Part shown: piece after piece, positions 7,894 to 12,918 of the stretch
Layout of the letters: every line of letters begins with the position of its first letter
How positions within the stretch are numbered: the stretch's first letter is position 1
NCBI GenBank assembly: GCA_002394025.1
Contig: DGSV01000055.1
Span: forward strand, 1-12,918
Reading direction: 5' to 3'
Length of the DNA: 12,918 nt
Source of the DNA: Bacteroidales bacterium UBA4353
Lineage (GTDB): Bacteria > Bacteroidota > Bacteroidia > Bacteroidales > Paludibacteraceae
Notes under the pieces: generated by a model
The model's input: the letters and a program-made list of their open reading frames with translations, nothing else
Databases searched by the model: none
Told to the model about the DNA's origin: nothing
Position numbers and translations under genes: made by a program

Positions 7894-7911
7894 ACGTAAG
7901 CAAATTTACGT
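7894..7911 (-). promoter_or_regulatory. Putative -7 box of the large secreted-protein gene inside an inverted repeat
   Basis: On the minus strand TAAATTTG (complement of 7901-7908) matches the Bacteroides -7 consensus TAnnTTTG, about 32 nt before the ATG at 7869. No good -33 TTTG is found 19-21 bp further upstream. The box is enclosed by an exact inverted repeat, ACGTAA (7894-7899) and TTACGT (7906-7911). A perfect 8-bp palindrome TACATGTA (7927-7934) lies where the -33 box should be. A weak -33 with symmetric sites suggests an activator- or repressor-dependent promoter, which is inference. Confidence 0.45.
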
Positions 7912-8051
7912 ATTATATATGACACCTACATGTAAAAATTAGCGTATTTTGTAGAAAAATATCTTCTGCATTTGATTAATTGTGTTGAATGTGCATCAGA
8001 AAGCAGGAAAGTATATTGTGTTTGTTAAGCGGATGTTCATATTTTTTTTTG

Positions 8052-8648
8052 TCATAGTTGTCCGTTCTCGACGAGTATTATTACCCGTTCTATAATACGA
8101 TCTTTGTCGTTGCCGTCGTATTCTTCCTTGAGGTTATTTCCGAACAGTCGCGCGAGGCATTGCCAGAAACCTGCCGCGGCTTTTCCGCGATAGAGTCTTA
8201 TGAGCTCATAACTGGTGATGTTACACTCTCTGTCAACGAGTTTCATGAGCATCTGTCCCTGCTTTGCGCTTAATTGTGTCATGGCAGGGCGGTATTTTCG
8301 TAGCAGACCTTTCTCATATTCATTCATGTATGCCCTACGCTCCTTGTCGGTGGTGTATTTTCGCAACTCAACTTCGATGCGCGCGTATTCTTTGCCTATA
8401 ATCTTAGCGTAAGGTAGTGTCTTCTTTACATCGCGCACCGTGCGCCAGTAGAATTTCTCCTGCCTTTTGTTCTTGAACTTCATAGGAGCAAAGCAGTAGA
8501 GTGGTCTGAGTTGTACCCATGGAATGGTATCTCCATCGGTGTCAATAACGCAACGTACCATACCATCAATGTCTGTGGCATAGTTTTCGGCAGCGGTAAC
8601 CATGTGGAGCAAGGCTGCGAAAAGAAATATTACTGTTGCGCGTTTCAT
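8052..8648 (-). CDS. DUF4294 family secreted protein
   Basis: This 198-residue protein begins with a clear Sec signal peptide (MKRATVIFLFAALLHMVTAA, cleavage near residue 20). The mature part opens with the IDTDGDTIPWV motif, then a basic helical region (YWRTVRDVKKTLPYAKIIG, about 67-86; ELRKYTTDKERRAYMNEYE) and ends near VENGQL. This pattern, with DG-DTIP followed by V-K-x-x-x-P-Y-A, is what I associate with the Bacteroidetes family DUF4294, whose function is not established. Residues MLMKLVDRECNITSYELIRLY form a conserved-looking helix. It is probably periplasmic, as there is no lipobox and no sorting domain. It stands alone: 182 bases separate it from the next minus-strand gene, and it diverges from bamD across a 100-bp region. 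I could not find a good promoter for it. The start is set by the signal peptide. Confidence 0.85.
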   Translation of the reverse strand: MKRATVIFLFAALLHMVTAAENYATDIDGMVRCVIDTDGDTIPWVQLRPLYCFAPMKFKNKRQEKFYWRTVRDVKKTLPYAKIIGKEYARIEVELRKYTTDKERRAYMNEYEKGLLRKYRPAMTQLSAKQGQMLMKLVDRECNITSYELIRLYRGKAAAGFWQCLARLFGNNLKEEYDGNDKDRIIERVIILVENGQL

Positions 8649-8710
8649 CTCAATCAGGGATTAGTAATCAGTTATGATATGTTTTGCAAATGCTATGCCA
8701 AAAAAATGAC

Positions 8711-8741
8711 TTTGCTGTTTCAAAATTTATTCGTAACTTTG
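8711..8741 (+). promoter_or_regulatory. Consensus Bacteroidetes promoter for bamD, apparently leaderless
   Basis: TTTG at 8711-8714 and TAACTTTG at 8734-8741 are separated by exactly 19 bp, a perfect match to the Bacteroides -33/-7 consensus. The -7 box ends only 7 nt before the bamD ATG at 8749, so transcription should begin at or within a few nt of the start codon. The core GTAACTTTGC is identical to that of the tcdA promoter. Confidence 0.85.
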
Positions 8742-8748
8742 CAAGACT

Positions 8749-9549
8749 ATGCGTAGGCTGTTGTTTATAGTATTGGTGTGCCTCGCCGTAACGGGCTGTG
8801 GCGACTATAACAAGATACTGAAGTCCACTGACGAAGACTTTAAGTATCAGAAAGCTGTGGAGTATTTCAATGCCAAGAAGTACGTTAAGGCGCAGGGTCT
8901 GTTCGACGACATCGCTATGTACTATCGCGGGACTGAACGTTCACAGCAGATATTGCACTACATAGCTGAATGCTACTTTGGCAGCAAGGACTATGCCTCA
9001 GCTATAGACTATTATCAGACTTATCTGCGCTCTTTCCCGCGTGGCGAATACGCCGAAGTGTCGAAATATATGATAGGATATTGCAACTACCGTATGTCAC
9101 CTGACGCTCGTCTCGATCAAAGTACTACACATGAGGCAATTACCAACTTGCAGGAATTCGCGGATATGTATCCGCAATCTGATAGTATTCAACGTGCCGA
9201 TTCGCTTATAGATGCATTGTTTAATAAGTTGGCGTATAAGGAACTACTCAGCGCAAGACTCTATCGTAATCTCGGACTCTATAGAGGCGACAACTTCCAA
9301 GCAGCGGTAATAGTATCAAATAACGCCCTGAACGATTATCCTTTCTCGCCATATCGTGAAGAATTTTCGTTTATCATTCTTGATAGTAAATATCAACGTG
9401 CCAAACTCAGCACGGCGGACATGCAGGAAGAGCGTTTCCGCGATGCCAAAGATGAATACTATAGCTTTATTAATGAATATCCTTCCGGCGCTTTCCGTAA
9501 GGCGGCGGATAAAATATTCGCCGATATAAAGAAGCATCTGAAAGAATAG
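8749..9549 (+). CDS. bamD: Outer membrane assembly lipoprotein BamD
   Basis: This 266-residue TPR lipoprotein of the BAM complex acts at the periplasmic face of the outer membrane, where it works with BamA to fold and insert beta-barrel proteins. The N-terminus is a lipoprotein signal: RR, a hydrophobic core, then the lipobox VTGC with the acylated Cys at residue 17. The mature part begins with the Bacteroidetes-typical DYNKILKSTDEDFKYQKAVEYF and contains tandem TPR helices: KAVEYFNAKKYVKAQGLFDD (about 35-54), an AECYFGSKDYASAIDYYQTYLRSFP unit (about 73-97), an AITNLQEFADMYPQSD unit, and a final FRDAKDEYYSFINEYP unit. Length is normal for the family. The start is unambiguous because the signal peptide begins at this Met, although the promoter sits only 7 nt upstream. 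The next gene, rpoZ, is 180 bp downstream; this bamD-rpoZ-coaBC order is familiar in Bacteroidales. No terminator is visible after the stop, so read-through into rpoZ is possible. Confidence 0.95.
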   Translation: MRRLLFIVLVCLAVTGCGDYNKILKSTDEDFKYQKAVEYFNAKKYVKAQGLFDDIAMYYRGTERSQQILHYIAECYFGSKDYASAIDYYQTYLRSFPRGEYAEVSKYMIGYCNYRMSPDARLDQSTTHEAITNLQEFADMYPQSDSIQRADSLIDALFNKLAYKELLSARLYRNLGLYRGDNFQAAVIVSNNALNDYPFSPYREEFSFIILDSKYQRAKLSTADMQEERFRDAKDEYYSFINEYPSGAFRKAADKIFADIKKHLKE

Positions 9550-9561
9550 GGACATTTACTA

Positions 9562-9605
9562 TTTGACAATTTGTTTTTGTCATTTTGTGATTTGATAATT
9601 TGTAC
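9562..9605 (+). repeat. Array of six TTTG units spaced 6-8 bp apart
   Basis: TTTG occurs at 9562, 9570, 9576, 9584, 9591 and 9599, giving units of 8, 6, 8, 7 and 8 bp just after the bamD stop. TGACAA (9564-9569) and TTGTCA (9577-9582) can also pair as a 6-bp hairpin with a 7-nt loop. The array may supply several alternative -33 or partial -7 boxes for rpoZ, but no full TAnnTTTG is present. Confidence 0.55.
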
Positions 9606-9625
9606 GGACACACCGAGGCGTGTCC
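9606..9625 (+). other. Hairpin in the bamD-rpoZ spacer
   Basis: GGACAC (9606-9611) pairs with GTGTCC (9620-9625) around an 8-base ACCGAGGC loop. No T run follows, so it is not a standard intrinsic terminator. It could be a transcript-end stabiliser for bamD or part of the rpoZ leader. Confidence 0.55.
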
Positions 9626-9634
9626 TCAACAAGC

Positions 9635-9676
9635 AAACCGGAAATTGTAGAATAACAGGAAAACCGGAAAAACCGG
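9635..9676 (+). repeat. Three AAACCGG direct repeats upstream of rpoZ
   Basis: AAACCGG occurs at 9635-9641, 9661-9667 and 9670-9676, within an A-rich stretch that runs up to the rpoZ start. Copies two and three lie 9 bp apart, and copies one and two 26 bp apart. Function is unknown; the presence of the repeats is certain. Confidence 0.6.
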
Positions 9677-9729
9677 CAGAATTAGTAAAAAATATAAATC
9701 AGTAAATTAATTAAATAACCAATAAACTA

Positions 9730-10071
9730 ATGGATTTCAGAAAAACCACAGCAGAGGCCAATACCGTCACCCGCGACATGAACGCGATGTGGAGCGAGGT
9801 TGGCAATGTCTATGAAATGGTAGCTATCATCGCCAAACGTGCTAATCAAATCAACACTGAGATGAAGCATGAACTTGAACAGAAACTTCAGGAGTTCGCG
9901 ATGACCACACAGGATACCGGTGTTGAGGACGTGTTTGAAAACAAAGAGCAGATAGAACTTTCCCGCTATTATGAGAAACTGCCGAAGCCTCACATGATCG
10001 CAACGCAAGAGTTTATCGACCACAAGATTATCTATCGTAACCCTCTCAAAGAGAAGGACGAGGAACTTTAA
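9730..10071 (+). CDS. rpoZ: RNA polymerase omega subunit (Bacteroidetes Rpb6-like type)
   Basis: This 113-residue protein matches the Bacteroidetes omega/Rpb6-like subunit, which aids assembly and stability of RNA polymerase by clamping the beta-prime subunit. Visible marks are the N-terminal NTVTRDM segment, GNVYEMVAIIAKRANQI (residues 25-41, the core helix equivalent to the omega R-x-x-x-A-x-x-R-A-x-Q region), an amphipathic helix rich in Glu, Lys and Gln (43-58), an acidic segment (DVFENKEQIE) and a C-terminal YEKLPKPHMIATQEF motif. There is no membrane segment. The ATG at 9730 follows an A/T-rich leader (AATAAACTA), typical of Bacteroidetes starts without a Shine-Dalgarno. It is followed after 3 nt (GCC) by the GTG start of coaBC, so the two are translationally coupled. 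Pairing of omega with coenzyme A synthesis genes also occurs in other bacteria. Identification rests on family resemblance rather than catalytic residues. Confidence 0.88.
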   Translation: MDFRKTTAEANTVTRDMNAMWSEVGNVYEMVAIIAKRANQINTEMKHELEQKLQEFAMTTQDTGVEDVFENKEQIELSRYYEKLPKPHMIATQEFIDHKIIYRNPLKEKDEEL

Positions 10072-10074
10072 GCC

Positions 10075-11286
10075 GTGTACCTCAAAGGGCGACATATACT
10101 GCTTGGCGTCAGTGGCGGTATCGCGGCATACAAGATACCAGACTTGATACGACGCTATGTTAAGCATGGCGCCGAGGTGCGTGTTGTGGCTACTGCCAAT
10201 GCCCTGCGTTTCGTTACTGAGCTGACCCTTGAGACGGTATCGTGTAATGCCGTCTATCGGGATGTATTCACAAGTAGTGGTCCGCGCACTGCTGAACATG
10301 TGTCTTTGGCGCAATGGGCAGACATCTTTGTTATAGCCCCTGCCACCGCCAATATTATTGGCAAACTCGCCAACGGTATAGGTGATGATGCCTTGACAAC
10401 CCAGGCCCTTGCTTTTCATGGACCAACACTTGTGGTGCCGGCTATGAACAACGCCATGTGGAGTAATGCCATAGTGCAGCGCAATATCACTATATTGCGT
10501 GATGTGGCCCGCATAACGGTAATGGAACCTGCATGCGGTGATCTTGCCTGTGGAACACAAGGCACAGGACGCATGCCGGAGCCTGAACAGATACTAACAG
10601 CCACAGATGACCTCTGCGCACCACAAGATCTCAAAGGCACGAGGATACTTATTAGCTCCGGACCTACGCAGGAACTGATAGACCCCGTACGCTATATCAG
10701 TAATTTCTCGACTGGCAAGATGGGATTTGCCCTAGCCGATGAATGTCGAGCACGCGGTGCGGATGTTACCATGGTCTGCGGACCGGTAGCCACGATGCCA
10801 AAACATAGCGACATAAATATTGTCAGTGTTACCTCGGCCAGGCAGATGTACGACGCTATGCTTAATGAACAACGGCGAGGCAATTACCACGGAATTATAC
10901 TCTGTGCCGCTGTTGCCGACTACACTCCCTCACATGCCGAGCAGAGCAAAATCAAAAAGACAGGTGACAACCTGACACTCACACTTTGCGCCACACAAGA
11001 CATAGCGCGAGACATAGTAGCCAATAAAAACGCTAAGCAGTGGGTTTTGGGCTTTGCTCTCGAGACCGATAACGAACTCGATAACGCTCGCGGAAAACTC
11101 AATGCCAAGGGACTCGATTATATCGTTCTCAATTCATTACGCGACCCGCAAGCGGCTTTCGGTCACGACACAAATCGTGTCACAATTATTGCACGCCATG
11201 GCGCCGAACAACAAGTACCTCTCATGGATAAGCGCGAAGTGGCTCAGAAGATTATCGACTACGTGATAACAGACCATCAGTCATGA
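10075..11286 (+). CDS. coaBC: Bifunctional phosphopantothenoylcysteine decarboxylase / phosphopantothenate-cysteine ligase
   Basis: This 403-residue cytosolic enzyme catalyses two successive steps of coenzyme A synthesis: ligation of cysteine to 4'-phosphopantothenate (CoaB) and FMN-dependent decarboxylation to 4'-phosphopantetheine (CoaC). The N-terminal CoaC half shows GVSGGIAAYK (11-20), the catalytic His in EHVSLA (His75), APATANIIGKLANG (89-101), PAMNNAMW with Asn125, and the flexible-lid cysteine in LACGTQGTGRM (Cys159, aligned with E. coli Cys158 by its distance to GRM). The CoaB half starts near residue 187 with ISSGPTQELIDPVRYISNFS (Asn210), STGKMGF, AAVADYTP (278-285), the catalytic-lysine KIKK motif (292-295) and LGFALET. 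All key residues are present. The start is GTG at 10075: no in-frame ATG lies before the first motif, and it sits 3 nt after the rpoZ stop. The stop overlaps the next ATG (ATGA, 11283-11286), so translation is coupled at both ends. Confidence 0.97.
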   Translation: MYLKGRHILLGVSGGIAAYKIPDLIRRYVKHGAEVRVVATANALRFVTELTLETVSCNAVYRDVFTSSGPRTAEHVSLAQWADIFVIAPATANIIGKLANGIGDDALTTQALAFHGPTLVVPAMNNAMWSNAIVQRNITILRDVARITVMEPACGDLACGTQGTGRMPEPEQILTATDDLCAPQDLKGTRILISSGPTQELIDPVRYISNFSTGKMGFALADECRARGADVTMVCGPVATMPKHSDINIVSVTSARQMYDAMLNEQRRGNYHGIILCAAVADYTPSHAEQSKIKKTGDNLTLTLCATQDIARDIVANKNAKQWVLGFALETDNELDNARGKLNAKGLDYIVLNSLRDPQAAFGHDTNRVTIIARHGAEQQVPLMDKREVAQKIIDYVITDHQS

Positions 11287-12194
11287 ACAGAAAAATTGTC
11301 ATAGCACTTCTCTTGCTGTTAGGCACCGCTATCAGTGCTCAAGAGTTAGCATGCCGTGTGACAATCAACAGTGATCAGATACAAGGTTCTAATAAACAGA
11401 TATTTAATACTTTGCAGACCGCTATCTCGGAGTTTGTCAATAATAGGCGTTTCACTAATCAGACTGTAACACAGCAGGAGCGGATTGAAACGAGTATGCT
11501 CATCGTGGTCAACAGTTATGACGCGTCAAATAACTACTTCTCATGCGAGATGACCCTGCAAGCCCGTCGACCGATATTCGAAACAACATACACTTCACCT
11601 CTGCTGAACCTCAAAGACAATAATTTCAATTTCCAGTATGCCGAGTTTGACCAGCTTGAGTTTCAGCCTAATACCTTCACCTCGAATCTTACGGCACTAC
11701 TTACCTATTATGTCTATCTTGTGTTAGGTTTCGATGCCGATAGTTTCGCCCCCATGGGTGGTACACCCTACTTCCAACAGTGTGAAAATATCGTAACAAA
11801 CGCCCAGAGCGCATCCCTTGAAGGCGGAGAAATGAAAGGGTGGAAAGCATTTGAAGATCATAAGAACCGTTATGCAGTGACCAATAACCTCATGGACGAT
11901 GCCTTCAAATCGCTCAGGATGTTCATATATCAGTATCACCGCTTAGGCCTTGATATGATGCCGGCTAACGTGGCAAACGCACGAGCCACGATAGCTGATA
12001 ATATTGAAGTGCTGCGCAAGGTCTATCGCGCACGGCCGCAAACGGCACTCGTCGCACTGATTCTTGATGCCAAAGCTGACGAATTGGCGGATATTTTCGC
12101 ACAAGGCACTGCTCAGGAAAAGCAGAAAGTACACCAAATACTGATGGATGTGGACCCGACACGTAATAATACTTACGACAGAATAATTAATTAA
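11283..12194 (+). CDS. porD: DUF4835 / PorD-like secreted envelope protein
   Basis: This 303-residue protein has a Sec signal peptide (MNRKIVIALLLLLGTAISA, cleavage before QELA). The mature part shows the DUF4835 pattern: VTINSDQIQGSNKQIFNTLQ (about 27-46), AISEFVNNRRFT, an N-x-Y-D-A-S segment, LQARRPIF, FQYAEFDQLEF, NLTALLTYYVYLVLGFDADSF and YFQQCENIVTNAQ. It ends with a helical region including DNIEVLRKVYRARP and DVDPTRNNTYDRI. From memory this family is annotated PorD-like and linked to the type IX secretion system or gliding machinery in some Bacteroidetes; direct function is uncertain, and the symbol follows that usage. The ATG overlaps the coaBC stop by 4 nt, so it is in the rpoZ-coaBC operon. 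It is predicted periplasmic or outer-membrane associated. In many Bacteroidales I would expect recN next; here a zinc peptidase follows after 8 nt. Confidence 0.85.
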   Translation: MNRKIVIALLLLLGTAISAQELACRVTINSDQIQGSNKQIFNTLQTAISEFVNNRRFTNQTVTQQERIETSMLIVVNSYDASNNYFSCEMTLQARRPIFETTYTSPLLNLKDNNFNFQYAEFDQLEFQPNTFTSNLTALLTYYVYLVLGFDADSFAPMGGTPYFQQCENIVTNAQSASLEGGEMKGWKAFEDHKNRYAVTNNLMDDAFKSLRMFIYQYHRLGLDMMPANVANARATIADNIEVLRKVYRARPQTALVALILDAKADELADIFAQGTAQEKQKVHQILMDVDPTRNNTYDRIIN

Positions 12195-12202
12195 TACCTA
12201 TT

Positions 12203-12886
12203 ATGTTATCATCCTACGGCTTTTATGCCATCTTCGGCATACTGACACTGGTCAGCTATTGGGTTAATCAAAACCTGCAGAAGAAAATGACCAAATACGG
12301 CAGTGTTCCGCTACCTTTTAGTGGCAAGGACGTTGCCGAGCGTATGCTGCGTGAAAATGGCATTAATGACGTTAAAGTTGTTAGCACCGGCGGAGCACTT
12401 ACCGACCACTACAACCCGGGAAATAAAACAGTTAATCTCAGCACTGTAGTCTATGACCAGAGAACCATTACCGCTGCCGCTGTGGCTGCCCACGAGTGTG
12501 GTCATGCCGTGCAACACGCAACAGGCTATGCAGCACTTAAAATGAGGTCGGCATTGGTGCCTGCTGTCAATTTCTCTAATAAGATAACACCATGGGTATT
12601 AACCATCGGCGTGTTTCTCGTAGAAACATTTCCGGCATTACTCGGCATAGGCATAGTACTCTTCAGTGTCACGGCACTATTCTCGCTTATTACCCTGCCG
12701 GTGGAAATCAATGCCTCGCAGCGTGCCGTGGCATGGCTTGATAAGTCGGGAATCACCGATGCCAACACCAAACCAATGGTGGTCGATGCCCTCAAAAGTG
12801 CAGCTTATACTTACGTAATAGCAGCTGTGAGCAGCCTTGCCACAGTGTTGCATTATGTGCTGATACTGATGAATCGCCGCCGCTGA
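12203..12886 (+). CDS. Membrane-bound zinc metallopeptidase (YugP / Zn_peptidase_2 family)
   Basis: This 227-residue integral membrane protein belongs to the YugP-like neutral zinc metallopeptidases. The zinc-binding motif is AHECGHAVQH: His97, catalytic Glu98 and His101. LPVEINASQRA (165-175) is the second family signature, and its Glu168 is the likely third ligand. Membrane segments are seen at about 4-21, 130-147, 148-166 and 202-223, separated by a soluble loop (25-125) carrying the conserved STGGALTDHYNPGNKTVNLS before the active site. It ends in a basic NRRR. Length matches the family. The physiological substrate is unknown. The ATG at 12203 begins directly with the first membrane helix and lies 8 nt after the DUF4835 stop, so it is likely the last protein gene of the rpoZ-coaBC-porD unit. 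A tRNA starts 9 nt after its stop, with no terminator between. Confidence 0.93.
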   Translation: MLSSYGFYAIFGILTLVSYWVNQNLQKKMTKYGSVPLPFSGKDVAERMLRENGINDVKVVSTGGALTDHYNPGNKTVNLSTVVYDQRTITAAAVAAHECGHAVQHATGYAALKMRSALVPAVNFSNKITPWVLTIGVFLVETFPALLGIGIVLFSVTALFSLITLPVEINASQRAVAWLDKSGITDANTKPMVVDALKSAAYTYVIAAVSSLATVLHYVLILMNRRR

Positions 12887-12895
12887 AAACATTAC

Positions 12896-12918
12896 GGCTC
12901 CGTAGCTTAGCTGAATAG
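12896..12918 (+). tRNA. tRNA gene, 5' part only (possibly tRNA-Arg)
   Basis: The last 23 bases have the layout of a tRNA 5' end: a 7-base acceptor strand (GGCTCCG, 12896-12902), TA at tRNA positions 8-9, a D-stem strand GCTT (12905-12908) and a D-loop AGCTGAATA followed by the first G of the closing strand. The anticodon lies beyond the window. The acceptor sequence resembles Bacteroidales tRNA-Arg genes, but the amino acid cannot be proven here. Confidence 0.8.

Noticed and set aside
8040..8051. A poly-T/A run after the DUF4294 stop as an intrinsic terminator
   Set aside because: The run lies directly after the stop codon and no GC-containing stem precedes it in the direction of transcription.
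8649..8748. A minus-strand promoter for the DUF4294 gene
   Set aside because: Only off-spaced forms (TAGCATTTG, TAAATTTTG with three bases between TA and TTTG) and no TTTG at the right distance were found, so no site is called.
8511..8756. An 81-codon plus-strand frame running into the bamD start
   Set aside because: It is antisense to the signal-peptide region of the DUF4294 gene and has no independent promoter; the bamD promoter lies inside it.
9587..9602. A -7 promoter box for rpoZ (GTGATTTG or ATAATTTG)
   Set aside because: Both lack the required TA at the first two positions; the TTTG array makes chance -33 matches easy, so support is too weak.
9727..10560. A 277-codon minus-strand open frame across rpoZ and the start of coaBC
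   Set aside because: It is antisense to two genes with clear motifs; its His/Tyr/Cys-rich sequence has no recognisable fold and spans a gene junction.
1..12918. CRISPR array, insertion sequence, phage or defence system
   Set aside because: No regularly spaced direct repeats, transposase, integrase or nuclease motifs were seen on either strand; the genes are core or envelope functions.

Overview
The window looks like a chromosomal piece of a Bacteroidales genome, most likely a gut lineage such as Muribaculaceae or a relative. The evidence is: Bacteroidetes-type promoters (TTTG, 19 bp, TAnnTTTG) instead of sigma70 -35/-10 boxes; A/T-rich leaders without strong Shine-Dalgarno sites; a giant secreted protein ending in a type IX secretion (T9SS) sorting domain; and Bacteroidetes-restricted families (DUF4294, DUF4835/PorD-like, an Rpb6-like omega subunit). 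The family-level placement is inference.

Layout. (1) 1-474 is the 3' end of groEL with its GGM tail, closed by a strong intrinsic terminator. (2) 591-1298 is tcdA, reading the same way from a consensus promoter whose -33 box lies in the T tract of the groEL terminator. (3) 1299-1425 is a short convergent spacer with nested inverted repeats. (4) 2086-7869 and 1426-2082, both on the minus strand, form a two-gene unit with a 3-nt gap: a 1927-residue modular T9SS cargo protein, then a 218-residue proline-rich protein with a hydrophobic segment at each end. (5) 8052-8648 (minus) is a DUF4294 secreted protein, divergent from bamD. (6) 8749-12886 (plus) is a run of core genes: bamD, a 180-bp leader rich in small repeats, then rpoZ, coaBC, a DUF4835/PorD-like gene and a membrane zinc metallopeptidase. 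The last four are nearly contiguous (gaps of 3, -4 and 8 nt). (7) The window ends inside a tRNA gene that starts 9 bases after the peptidase stop codon.

How the parts relate. Most genes are housekeeping: protein folding, tRNA ct6A modification, outer-membrane protein assembly, RNA polymerase, and coenzyme A synthesis. A cell-envelope/secretion thread links the large T9SS cargo, its tail-hydrophobic partner, BamD and the PorD-like protein. The most unusual parts are the large cargo protein, which carries an embedded alpha/beta (amidotransferase/ThuA-like) domain among Ig-like modules, and its small co-transcribed partner. No CRISPR array, insertion sequence, phage gene or defence system was seen.
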